Below are positions 24,731-37,161 of a stretch of 64,000 bases of DNA, one piece after another. A program made the position numbers and the translations under genes. Position 1 is the first letter of the stretch. The number at the start of each line of letters is the position of its first letter. This DNA is from Unio delphinus (Eukaryota > Mollusca > Bivalvia > Unionida > Unionidae), in assembly GCA_029339505.1 (NCBI GenBank), contig JAQISU010000081.1, forward strand, positions 18,882,501 to 18,946,500, in the 5' to 3' direction. Under the pieces are notes generated by a model that ran no database searches, had not been told where the DNA came from, and saw nothing but the letters and a program-made list of their open reading frames with translations.

Positions 24731-25196
24731 GTGTTTTGGAGGCTAACTTTAGTAGAATTTGGGCTTATTTTAAAGTTAAGTTGTGTATTTCATGTTTGAG
24801 TGTTATAATTATTCTGGACTTTGTGTCAATTCACTGAAGAAAGAGGATTTATTATTTATTTGGAGGAGAAAACATGTGCTCATAATTCATGTGGAGGATA
24901 AATTAAACAAGAACTGCATCACGTCTCATTGTCAGGCATTTTGGATTACATCGTCAAGATTCGAAACTGGAACTATTAGAACATTTATTTATCAGGACTC
25001 TTACAATTCCATTAGTGGATTATTTTTGTGAATTCTATATTGGATTAATGTTGGATTTAATTCTCTAAAACTGTAAGTTTATTTATTTTATGAAAATAAT
25101 TGTACTTAATAAATTCATTGTTAAAGTTATACAAGCTTGTTAGTTTTCACTCTTTCTGTGTTGCTGCTTATTCGAGCCTAAGCACGTAACAGTGTG

Positions 25197-25238
25197 TCAG
25201 AATTCGGACTCCGGAGTCACATGCGCGTCCATCGTTGA
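25197..25238 (+). pseudogene. C-terminal end of the interrupted LINE (second half of its zinc finger)
   Basis: This short stretch reads SEFGLRSHMRVHR then TGA. Together with Cys-X2-Cys at 3598-3609 it completes a Cys-X2-Cys-X12-His-X3-His finger, the usual end of this LINE family. The join is in frame if two TG units in the TG run at 3619-3628 are slippage additions. It proves that 3629-25191 is an insertion inside the LINE. After the stop there are about 30 bases of 3' UTR before a long (GA)n tract at 25278-25349. Confidence 0.75.
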
Positions 25239-25276
25239 ATGAAAATGCACAACTTGTCTTCCTCGACTCGAGAGAC

Positions 25277-25277
<1 letters not shown>

Positions 25278-25349
<72 letters not shown>
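25278..25349. repeat. (GA)n microsatellite
   Basis: Uninterrupted GA dinucleotides shortly after the LINE 3' end. Confidence 0.97.
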
Positions 25350-25351
<2 letters not shown>

Positions 25352-25475
25352 ACTTAAGGTCAATCTGTCTTAAAAACACACCAAAACAAAAACATTTTCA
25401 TAGAGACAAATACACACACGCGTACTATTTCGAGGTTTTGATATTATGTTAATTCGTTCTAACTAGCATGGTCAA

Positions 25476-25636
25476 GTTTATCCTATATACAGGACTAGCT
25501 CTGTACATTTTCAGATCATTAAATGTAGCTAAAGCAACTGAACTAGTTGCAAACACTTCGCGTGAAATATAGTATATACTGTTAGCTACATTTAATGAAG
25601 CTGACCTGAAAATTTACTGTGCTACAGATAGGATAA
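25476..25636. repeat. Imperfect inverted repeat, hairpin or MITE-like
   Basis: Arms of about 55 bp (25476-25532 and 25581-25636) share TTAGCTACATTTAATGA and CTGAAAAT...TAGGATAAA with small gaps. No coding sequence. Confidence 0.6.
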
Positions 25637-25639
25637 AAT

Positions 25640-26378
25640 TCTCAATTGTGTGTGAAATGAACTATGTAAGAAAACACTGATCCATGCATATCAGACTATA
25701 TACCTATACACTTAATAGCATCCCAACTCTCTAAACAACAACGGAAAACTTAGCAACATCCAGAAATGTGTTATGTCAAAGAGGCTCTATTATAATTTTG
25801 CTAAGCATCTCCGTTGTGCAACAGCTGAATAAACCTGCAATATTTATAAATAATACACTTACCAGCCAGAAGGAATCTTTTATCCCTCAACACACTAATC
25901 AATACACAAATTTCACTGTATCACTTGCATATTTCCAAGACAGAAATATAAATTTTCAAAGAATCCGTGAACTTGAAAGTTTATCACATGGTTATCCTCT
26001 AGGGTCCGCATATTTGGATTAAAATTTAAGTGAACCGGCCACGAAGGGTCATATTTGGAGGGTGACGAGGGTCTTTGATACGGGAGAGTGGGGTACTCAA
26101 AATTGGAAATGATGAAAGGAAACAGTTTCTTTCTATTAAATTATCACTATTTTTCATATAACATCCATATATTAAATGTGATAATACCTCATTACTATGC
26201 GACGTTTTATGTTGTTATTTTTCTTTGCTCACGCGTATAAACTGTGTACTTCGAGCGCAACGGTCACACCACAGCCCTCAATAGCATATTTGTATTCATG
26301 CGCCACATGTAAACATTGCAACGTGAACACTAGTGTTTTTTTAAAATTACTTTAAAGGATAAAATTGGGTGAGAAAAA
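25640..26378. other. No gene seen
   Basis: AT-rich sequence with short random frames. I see no repeat or gene that I can name. Confidence 0.6.
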
Positions 26379-26524
26379 TAATCTACGTTGGGGTTTGGAC
26401 CGAGACAATGAAATCCCAGCCGCGGGGTTACATTATATGTCTCGACACTCGGACAAACCTAGTGGGGAGACAAATAATATAACCCTTTATATCATTGTCT
26501 CGGTCCAAACTCCAATATAGATTC
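26379..26524. repeat. Near-palindromic element (foldback/MITE-like)
   Basis: Arms include GTTTGGACCGAGACAATGA (26393-26411) and its inverse at 26492-26510. Similarity continues inward through GGGTTAYATTATWTGTCTC, so nearly the whole 146 bp folds on itself. Confidence 0.7.
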
Positions 26525-28149
26525 CATATGTATCAGTCGTTAATTAGAGAGGCGAGATAGGATTTAATATGTTCGTGTACTAATGCGTTAAGATGATGTT
26601 TTGGTAGCAGTATGTTCTGAAAGTCTATGAGCCGAGAGAAGTGTATCTGCATATCGGCGTGCTGCATAATGCGTAAAAGAACAAAATTATTTTACTTTTT
26701 TCAAAGACGGCGGTTGATAGTTATATGTGGTTTGACAAACACAGGAATGTGAAACATTTGTCAGCGACTATTATATATTAGGCTTTTTCTGACGACTCCT
26801 TTTAAAGGCAACCATGTTATTAATGGGTGTTTTGTGTCGATATATGTGTTGCTTTGATCCAAATCACTCGAATTAATGCCAAACGAAACACGGATTTCTG
26901 AAATCATTGCACTGCATATATTAGAGAAGATTAACACCTTCACATTGATGTAACCTAATATGGATGAGTTTGAATTGTTCTTTCGCTTCTCCTTCATGGT
27001 ACTCAGATTTCGCGATTACAGGGACTCAATTAGTGGTCTCTGCTATCATATATATTGCCTTGTCGAACAAAAACAAAGGAAAAAAAAACATAACGATTTT
27101 GAGAGAAGTTATTGTTATTAAACATAGCTAGATATAGTCTTTACTATAAAGAAACACACAAGTGCGTCGTGTACGGTATGTCGTAGAGTTAAATGATTTT
27201 GTTGCATACATTCATGTTTCGACAAACGTGGCAGAGTTGATTTAATTTATTGGGGAAATTTGTAGTTATGACAGCATGAAGCTTTTTGTGTGGTGTATAA
27301 CATATTTATTTTATTTTCCGTGAGTGGAACTAAACCTTTGGAGTAGTGCAATGCTAGTAATTTTAATTTAGAAAAATGGCTCACTAAGAATCGCAACAAA
27401 AACTTTTTTGACTCGTTTAATAGATTTCATGCAACAACAACAAGAAAAACAAAACAAAAACGTTCTCCGCATGTAACAATACTTACCCTATTCGGCATTT
27501 CATTCTTTCAGCACAATCAATATCAAAACAGAACTATTATTATACATAAATCAAACACAGGTGGTAGATTGTTGCACAATACACGTGACTAGTCTAGCAC
27601 GTAGACGCTCATATTTTTATATGAGAACTGATATAACCTGATATAATCTTATACGACCAGTAAAATATGATGACTTTGATAACCGGTAAGTACTTCATTA
27701 CCTATGCAGTAACAAATGCCTGCTTTGATCTTTCCTGATCAAAGCCGCTGAGTTTGAGCGAACACTATCGGCGAAGCCAAAAAGCGTCTTTGGATTTCCT
27801 TTTTTCTATGAGTTATGAGCCTTCATTGAATATATGGCCTGAAGACACATTCCAGCACTGGGCTTCTTACGGCTTTATTTGTATGCCGATGCTATCTCCG
27901 CAGATTCGTTATAATATTTAATTTTTGTTTCTCCAAAATATTTAAACTGCATGTTATGAGGTGGATTACATTTTTTCGGTGTAACATGTTACAGTATGGT
28001 TGTACATGTTAAGCTTCGTACCAATGAATGGGCTTAAAACTGTTTCTTTCTTTCATGTTTCGGCACATCTTGCATCATGTTTTACCACAAAGAGTATAAT
28101 AACGTGGAAAGTGGAAAGTAAAGCCAGTGAATCATTACCTACCTGATAT
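26525..28149. other. No gene seen
   Basis: AT-rich unique-looking sequence with only short frames and no splice-like coding blocks that I can support. Confidence 0.55.
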
Positions 28150-28151
28150 AA

Positions 28152-28221
<70 letters not shown>
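28150..28221. repeat. (CT)n microsatellite
   Basis: Uninterrupted CT dinucleotides. Confidence 0.97.
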
Positions 28222-28224
<3 letters not shown>

Positions 28225-28912
28225 ACGGTCTCTTCTATTCAGTTCCGAGTCTGGTATCATATAACGCGTATTATTCAACAAAATAAAATATTAACGTAAA
28301 ATTAAAAAAAATTAAGAAAAAGATATTATTGGGTTATGAATATTGTGAATCATTATAACCAAAGAAAGCAGATACCAAAAGTGATTAAATTAAAATCCAA
28401 ACCACTACACACAGATCAGCTAGAATCGCAGCATGTTTTTGCTTATATTAGGGATGAACGGGTACCCGATTCCCTTCGACTGTACTCAATATGCCTTTAT
28501 TTTACCCGATCCTTATGTATTGACAAAAACATTTATTACAACGCAAATTTGAAAATGTTTCCCAACGTTTCGTGCTAATCAAGCTCTTTGTCAGAGGAGA
28601 AACATACAATACAAACTCTTAACATAAAACCAAGGAAATGAATTTTTAACTCCTACATGTTAGAATCACTTGTGAAGATTTACAAGAGATTACAAATTAA
28701 TGACTGGCTGTAATTTTTATAACGCTGCAACTGGAAAGTCAGATTTTTTCATACGTGTATGTAGGTTGTCAGACTTATTCATGTAAGTAGCAAACGTTAC
28801 TTGATTGTCTGTGTTTGTACATGAAACAGTGATGAACATTTAATTTGCATTGTTTATGAGTTAGTTTTATATCAGTTTTTAAAAAAATACCTTTCATTAC
28901 ATAATTTTATAA
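28222..28912. other. No gene seen; repeat-like motif at 28563-28603
   Basis: On the minus strand the motif reads CTGACAAAGAGC...GCACGAAACGTTGGG, a tail common in dispersed invertebrate retroelements, possibly Penelope-like. No frame accompanies it. Confidence 0.4.
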
Positions 28913-29785
28913 TGTAACATGGTATGTTGGACTTCAACCGGTCCAAAATTGAGCCCATTTCTGCTTGACCTGAATTGATTTTTTAAAAGTATTTTCTGTT
29001 TGCAAACAACTAATATAGCTAAAATATGGGCTTAATATCATGATCATTATCAATAGAGTAAATATCTTTATTTGAGTCTACGTCAAGATTATTGGAATTA
29101 CCTGGTGTACCTGGCATAGTCCAGGTTCAATATTTTATTTTAGTAATAGGTTGCTAATAATAACTAACATTTTATTTTGTAAACAAAGGTTATTTTCCAT
29201 TAAGTCATAGGTTTTTTATTTGTATAAAATGCTAATTGTGACCTGAGGTCATGTATAAGACTATATAATCTTGCCATGGAAGGGACGATTCATTCAATCT
29301 TTAAGTTCTAACACAATCAAGTTGTAATATATGTTGTTTCCATGATCATATCGGGCTGAAATCTTTTTCCTTCAAATTACTGAATTCAAGTCATGATTTT
29401 CCCAGGAAATACAATAGTGCTCTGATACAATTCTTGGATACAGATAATCACAGGCATTTATTATGAATTTTCAAACCTGAAATTATATTACTGTGATTAA
29501 ACAAAAGACTGTTTATTAACACTCTACGAACTATCACAAATACGTCATCGTTTACAGTTTGGGATTTAATTTGGACTACCCTTGAATTTTAATCAGGACT
29601 TTAAATTATTGTAACATATGTCTGTAATTCTATTATAATTTGGGATTCAATTTGCAATACCGTAAGTTTATATTTTTCTCCTTTTCACCTGGTATTCTAG
29701 AGAAATAAATTATTGGTTGAATTTACAAAAGCTTGCTAGTTGTACTTTTGTCTGTTACTTATTTTAAGAGCATAGACTCGTAACA
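28913..29785 (+). repeat. Probable diverged LTR related to the solo LTR at 3629-25191
   Basis: The last 120 bases resemble the 3' end of that LTR: CCGTAAGTTTAT, then ACAAAAGCTTGCTAGTT and the end CTCGTAACA. The proposed start TGTAACATGG at 28913 is a guess; TATAA occurs at both sides, one base off on the right. No retrotransposon genes lie next to it. Confidence 0.4.
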
Positions 29786-29789
29786 ATAT

Positions 29790-30549
29790 AATGGTTATTG
29801 TCGTCACAATTCGAACAATACAAGCCCATCTGTTGTCGCAGTGGTGATAACATCTACCATCAAGCACAAGCTGTTATATTTTATGAGTAACGCTATTTTC
29901 TTAGTTATTTTATCTTGCAGTTGTTGTTCCGCTTCGATTATTCTCTAACGTCGGTAATATTAATGGTCTGTCTTAGTTCTTCGAATAATAATGTGGTCGC
30001 ATGTACAATTGCTAGAAATCCTTGTCTTCTTCAATGCAACACGAACACACACGTCTAATCAATTAGTCCTTTTACTGGTACAACTATCATACAATTATAG
30101 AAAACTCTGCCTGAGGAATATTTTAGTCCCCAGCGATTGTGTGATGCGGTAGCCTAACACCACACTGAGATTGAAACAAACCAATTACACCACTGTTTGA
30201 TCGTATGCGTCCAAACACTGTTACCCGAACAAATACGTCCTTATTTAACATAAGTCGATATTTTGCTCTTCTTGGTACAGATAACGTTGGTGCAACAAAT
30301 TCAACGTGGAATGAAGGGGAGTAGATGTATTGGTGAACTCTACGTCGTCATTGCAGAAACATTTTTGAGTGTTTTCAAATCTGGTTATGCATAACATGAT
30401 TGCAGGTTTTCACACGCTAATGCAAATATTAAAGGTACATAAGAGTTATCCGAACTGTCGATTTATTTTTTGCCCTTAGCATGACTTTAGTTCAGTGTAT
30501 ATGATGGCTGGATTACGCCGTTTGCACGCAGATAAGCATCGAAAATTGG
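29790..30549. other. No gene seen
   Basis: AT-rich, no long frame and no repeat that I recognise. Confidence 0.55.
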
Positions 30550-30770
30550 TTGTTGTTGTATGGTTTCACGCCATTTTCCAGCACACGATAGGATATAAAT
30601 GGTGGCCAGTATTAATGATGGAGGAAAAACACGGGAAAACCCCCGGAAAGAACCACCGATCCACGAGAAGCTACTGGCAAGCTTTCTCACATACCCACAT
30701 TGGCCGAATCTGAGACGGCAGTGATCTGTAACAGAGAGCGCTTTAGACCACTCAGCCACTCGGGGCCCCT
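30550..30770 (-). repeat. SINE-like element, family A
   Basis: On the minus strand it starts with a tRNA-like head containing GAGTGGCTGAGTGG (A-box type). It continues through a shared core (GTGGGTATGTGAGAAAG, then GGTTCTTTCCGGG, CCTCCATCATTAAT) and ends in a CAA-rich tail. The same order is seen at 48620-48860 (minus) and 56700-56915 (plus). Confidence 0.72.
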
Positions 30771-30774
30771 TGAA

Positions 30775-33700
30775 AATTGGAACAAAGTCAATATTAGCAT
30801 CACTAGTCAGCCGATCCATATACCCGTCCAGATTCAACAACATCATCATCTTTGGTTAGAACGCATCACTTGTATTTAATAATCGATTTAATATTTTACA
30901 CAGTCGCCAAAGACGGTTAATATCACTTCAATATTTCATTATCATTTATTATGATGTCTCTCTATTATGTCGTACCTATTAACCTTAAATGAGCCTGTAA
31001 CCAACTACATTTTCAAGGAATTGACAGCAGAACCAGTCATAAAGAGAGAATGTGTATGGTCTATTTTTCTGGCTTTATCAATTATTAGGATCGTCCAATG
31101 ATTATCTTTGTTCCACTAATTGGATAGTAATATATCCCCTCCCCTCGTGTGGCATTACGTACGTACATTAATGAAATAATATCCAGATCTATTAGCAGCA
31201 AGTATAAAGCTACAACAGGGATGAACCCCGTCGATCTTTGCATCTGTTATAATAATTATTTCTCAATTTACTCCATCAACAGTCATTACATATTTGTAAT
31301 CAATCTAACGTTGCAAGTAGCGGTCTCGATATAACTGATATTTATTTTGCTTCGCTACATATTTATCATCATCGATATGCTTTTGAACGAGTTGAATTCG
31401 TTTTCCATTCACAACAGGTGTTTCACTCATTTCATCGCCAGACATATTAACGTTCATTTCCCATTTGATTCGACATATTGTTTGATACATTTCACTGACA
31501 CTACAGTGTCAATGATACTTTTTTCTGCGATATTGTCTCAGAGCTTTTTTTTTACATGTCCACTTTTTGACGTTACCATTTTCCGGTTTGTATTAGGAAA
31601 TCACAAGTTCGCCCCGGTCATCATCATCATCAACTCGAATAGAAAACTCTGTTCACTTTGATGGTAACTCTACCTGATCCAGGTGAACTGCTCGTCGGTT
31701 TGAGCAGAGTCCGTAAATATTAATAGGCCTCATTGTATACTATCAAGTGAGAAAGAAACGTCAAACATACTTGTGTGGATTGGGAAAGGGAAGCGTCGCT
31801 GACCTCACGTATATGCAGTGTTTCAGCTTGAAGACTCACATACTCGTCCGTCTAGCCTAAGTTGCAACGGCAAAGTTTAATAAAACAGTGGCTGGCTATC
31901 GTCCACCGACTCGGGTTAAAAAATCAAAACTTCTAGTGGCAGTGCAAATCAAAATACAAATGATGTCTAAATGTCGCAACGTATGCAACCCAATAATTGA
32001 CAGGTCTTGTTTTTGACTCAGATTGGCGATGCCGGTTTCACACTTGCACGGGATCATCAATGCAAGTTCTTTCCTTAACAAGATTCCACAAAAATGTTTA
32101 AATGAGTAAATCAAGAATGGTCATTAAAAGTGCGGCTTCTTGCGAGCTGTGCTGCGGAGTAGAAGACCTCGTCTTGATGAAATTCTGTAAGTATGTACGG
32201 GTAACTCTAGTCCTTTTCCGTTTTGTTTGGTTTGTTAGACCACGAACATCCGTTTCCGAACATCTCCGAGTAATTTTCGACAGCCCCTAGCGTACTCGCG
32301 TTTGCAACCGCTCGAGCCGTAACCATTAATATCGTTTGGATGGCAAAGAAGAAGGAAAATATTCCACTGATTTATTATATTTGTCAACTCTGACTCTTAT
32401 ATGTTCAATGTCACGGAGGTGTTCTATTGTTGAGCTGGATTAAAACTGATTTGTATGTTTTGGTCAATCACACATGGATATTTCTAGTTAACTTTGTCAG
32501 CAAAAGTTTCAGTGTAACACCGCAATCATTTCGTGTTGCACACCTTATTTTCTCAAGCGCTTTGTACTAAGGTCAACCTTCATCTCGTTAAATGACATTG
32601 GTTTAGATTACGCTATTTGATTGTTTGATTAAAACAACTACTAGAGTCATCGATAAGAATTATGTGAAAATGTATATCCTAAAGACTGCATTTAATCATC
32701 GGTTTGAACTCGTTTCACTTCTTTGTGTATTTATGCTTCTTAGCTTTAATAAATAAAAATCCAACTGGAATATTAAAATAAGTTAATTAACTCAGTCCAG
32801 ACAGTATACAGTATTATATAAAATTCAAAGAGATAGTGTCGTGCTGGCCATATTTGCAGTATCGTCTGCACTAATCAGCCACTTCGTGAAATATAGGTTT
32901 AAAATTATGACTGCGGCCTTTTGATAATACAGTACTGTTCCTACAAATTCTAAATTGAGATAACGATTGTATAGTTCAACATAAACTTATCCCACATAGT
33001 TTTTTAAATCCATTTTTGAAAAGATCGAAATTGAGGAACAATGTTAAATAAAAATGAAGCAAATAGAAAGTTTCTATTGATGCAAAATTTATACTGCTTT
33101 ATTTTTAAAACAAATGAATTACAGTCATGTCGGTATAAGTATTTAGACATGTTGACACCCAACCCACTTACTTTCTCTTTCAACTATACACAAAGCACGC
33201 ATTAAATGAACGATCTGCTATTAATTGCATATACAGTAAGATGAGCATGCTAATGTGACAAATGCCCTTCACTGGATGGAATCCAACCAGCTATAAGCAC
33301 CAAATGTATAGAACGATCAGCATCCGTATGTTGAATATTTGAATACCTTAGTAAGCCACTAAAATGAGAGATCTTTATTATTTGTACAAAATATATTTGA
33401 TGAAAATTAGAATTTGCATACTTAAATTTGACGTGAACGTGAAAGTACATAATTGACACATTTGAATATATTTTAAAACTTGACCATAGACAAAATTTGC
33501 AAAATCTATGTCGATTTCTGTCCAGATAAATATCAGAGTAGTTTATTTAAAGACGCGTGTCCTGCTTTCTAAGGTTGAATAAATGAAACTGCATAATATA
33601 TGATGTTTTTGCCATTGGTCGCTATCGTGAAGCAGCTTTTACAGTCTATATTTATGCAAAATTTTGATAAATGACTTTATGAAATGAATTGGATTGTTAT

Positions 33701-36700
33701 ATGATAATCAATTAAAAACACTGGAAAGTAGACTTGCTTAGGTTTATTTTGCTCGTATGAGAAAAATTAAAAAAGATATAGAAATTGGCAATAATGTATC
33801 AGCACCTCAATACCTTTCTTAGCTACACCTACCCAAGCCCGTCACACAACATTATTGCTGTTTTTATAAACAGTGTGACAATACATACCGACACAGGTTC
33901 GCACATCTGCGTCGGAACGGGCAGCATTGTATATAATACCTGTAATTTCTTCAAAAATGCATGAGGCTAACGTTGGTATCATTAGATGGTGAGGCGATAT
34001 TTATACTTCTGGATACATTATGGGTCAATATGGGATTTAACATTAGAGATAAATCAACATCGGTACATAACGAGAATTCAACAACACATATCACTCTGTA
34101 TGCGGCATATGATAATTAAACACATTTAATTTTAAAGTAAGGGCCTGTATGAAGACATGCACGAATTTATCCTGGCAGATGACAATTTACCGCTCATTGA
34201 AGCAGAAATATGAGCGTCTAAAACATATGCATGATGACAAACAAACAATTTAACAAACTGATATGTGTTTCGCTGAAAAAAATTGTTACGTACGAAATGA
34301 ACACATATAATTACAAACAATCACACATCTTGACAAAAAACCAACCTATCTCGTTACATGACTAAAAAGATAGATAAAGGTTTGTCTGAGATTAAGATTA
34401 ATACCATGATTATACTGATTTTACAACGTACCTGTACATTTACAAAAAGAGTTTGGGAAATGGTAGGATTAGTACAGTACATTTTTTTATTTATGCACAC
34501 ATATACAGAATAGGAGATTACAGTATAAATGCTAACATACTTATGTACTAAAAGGAATGGTGGTTCCAACATATACACATAATAATTCACACATACAATG
34601 AGATAAATGGGTTTTAAGTTTTGTTTTCGATACAAATACATGCAAATGGGAACAAATGAACCCATAATACCGACGATTTGCATGTATTGATTACTACTCT
34701 CTATGGTTGAAATATACTGAAAGACTTTGAAAGGAACTCTTAGGTATTGACAAAACTTGTTGAAAAGACCCTTTTTAGCATTAACAATTTGGCTCTTAAA
34801 AGTGGTACTAATCATGGACTACCAATACCCGACTTAGTGTATGCAGATAAGTGTCCATAAGCTGTATGAAAACACATATTATTGTCACCATATCTATGAC
34901 TGCTTAGCGGAATTACATAAATAATAATATCACATGTTAAGCCAGTTCCTGCGCAACAGTCCATATTTTCTACATCTTCCTACGTCTTGTTAGTGCCTTT
35001 TTTGAATTGTGTTAAGGAAACGGTTTGTTCTTCTTCGTATCCTGAAACGCCTTCTCTTTTGCCCAACTTTATTATTACTTTTACTTTCTTTTTATCTCTT
35101 GTCTTTTGAGGATTGGACAGACAGGACATTAATATCTCTACTTTCTTTTGACACACACAACATTCATGTTTGCTCTTGTCTTGGGACGAGATTTCACGAT
35201 TTTGAGGATATTGACTAGTAAATATTCTGGTGTCCACATTTTCGCTTTACATACGCAATATGTGGCTTCTCTTTCGTCTCCAGAAGAGGCTGGAGTCTCT
35301 GTAAAATTATTGCGTAATAATATGTAATTTTTCGATTTAGTTTCATGTTTTATATTTTGCTGTTATCCAGCTTCCTGTATTGTCCATGCTCTTAGAAGCT
35401 CTATAAGTCTTAGTACAAGTTTCCTATAGCCATTTGACAATGAGGAGTACTATTTACCAAGTTCGAGAGAGAGTTAAGATCACTCAAGAATGAAATTCGC
35501 TCTGTCAACCTAGAGGAAGGAGTATTGTTATGTTCAACAAGCAAGTCAGAGGTTAAGTCTAAAGTCGCCGTAAAAAAAGGGGCAAGTTTATCAAGGACTT
35601 GCTTACTTCTGTGTTGTTTGAATAGACACGACGATGTCTGACCGAAGATCAAGATCGCTAGCGACTTTTCATCACCCAAGACAGTTTAAAATCTCCTGCT
35701 TGGACAGACTTTAGCAAACATGGTGAATTACAAACTTTCAATATTATTGACAGTTCAACAAGTACAAGTCAGTGACGAACTTGAAACTACTGATAGAAAA
35801 GCATCTGTGCGTATGATTCACTTCTAACTAACTTCGGGTAGCTGGCTAAGTGGCTACATTTAATATGTTGCTCAGCTTCTGTTCTTACAAGAAGTATTTT
35901 GAGGGTTGACATTGTTAAAGACATGATGTGGCTATCCTGGTGAATAGAGCTAAAGCATAGAAAATCGATATTTCATTACATAAGCGACCATGGGCTTACA
36001 ATAGAGAATTACTTGAATACCAGCAACGATGAGCAATAAAGACAGTTCTGAAATAACCAGAATTTAAAAGTGACCTTGTGTGGACCTCATTTAATGCTTA
36101 AAACTCTAATAACGTTCCAGCTCCTTTATTTGCTTTCAAAGAACCCCGCTGTTCATTAACCTTTGCTATATAAAGGACAATATGTTCGGGACAAAATATG
36201 TTATTCATCTTTTTCATTACGAAATTTATTAGTTCGTGATAATGACTATCAAAGGACTTATCTGACTTGTGACATTTACCTCGAGGAGAGAAGTACCACT
36301 GTTCAAGGTCATATTATCCTGGAGGACTAAATTAATTTTTTCCGTGTTCAATACTTGACACCATGATGCAAGTCAGATTTGTTATGGCCGAAATAAAATG
36401 AAGCATTTCCAACAGAAGAAAAACACTTGTGAATTATTGTAGGTGTGTGAAAATACTAACAGAAAGTTCTTATCAATTCCAGAAACTTTCATATTTGTCC
36501 TGGATAGAAACAAAAAATTACCTAGGCGATTTTGATCATCACTTTGAACAAAAAAAAAAATAACAAACGAATGGACACACCAAATCCAAAGCAGAAGAAT
36601 GGAACCACACCGTAGAATTTATTTTTGTTTTTGAGTTTGATTGTTCACCAGATTTTCACATTCATAACACTGGTCAACAGTGAAATCATTACTGACTTGA

Positions 36701-36927
36701 AAAGGACCTAATCTGTAGTATTTTGGTGTGCCGAACACGAATATAACCGTTAATTTTTTTTATTGGCTCTCGTTTTGAAGATATTCATATACTTCATTTT
36801 CTATGTTTCACTGTGTAAATTTCTCCAGTAGGACTGCAGCAACATCCGGAATAATGATGTAACATTGCATAATACCATCATGCTCACATCATTCACAGTT
36901 GATTGCATCATTTTCTGATGCAATGCA
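30775..36927. other. No gene seen
   Basis: About 6 kb of AT-rich DNA with scattered short frames, none with recognisable protein similarity or exon-like structure. A short CAT run lies at 31619-31631. Confidence 0.55.
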
Positions 36928-37049
36928 ATACTAATGCCATGCAGCTGCTGAAGTAAGTTGACGTCAGCTGTGTACTATACATGTGTAGGCCTATTATACT
37001 AATGCCAGGCGGCTGCTGAAGCTGACGTAAACAGTGTACTATATAAAGC
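36928..37049 (+). promoter_or_regulatory. Tandemly duplicated promoter of the transposase-like gene
   Basis: ATACTAATGCCAKGCRGCTG...GTGTACTATA occurs twice 68 bp apart (36928 and 36996). The second copy has an intact TATATAAAG (37040-37048); the first has TATACATG. About 115 nt lie between TATA and the ATG at 37162. Confidence 0.6.
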
Positions 37050-37161
37050 CCAATCAGATAGGTTCAGCATTTAAAATATTTTAGACGTTGTGCGAGACAG
37101 TTCAAGCTACTGCTACATAAAACTTATTATTTTATCCATTTACGTACAATAAAGAACAGTA

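Noticed and set aside
28563..28603. Hammerhead-ribozyme-like order CTGA...GAAAC on the minus strand
   Set aside because: The conserved core is incomplete (CTGACAAAG instead of CTGATGAG) and no helices could be paired convincingly.
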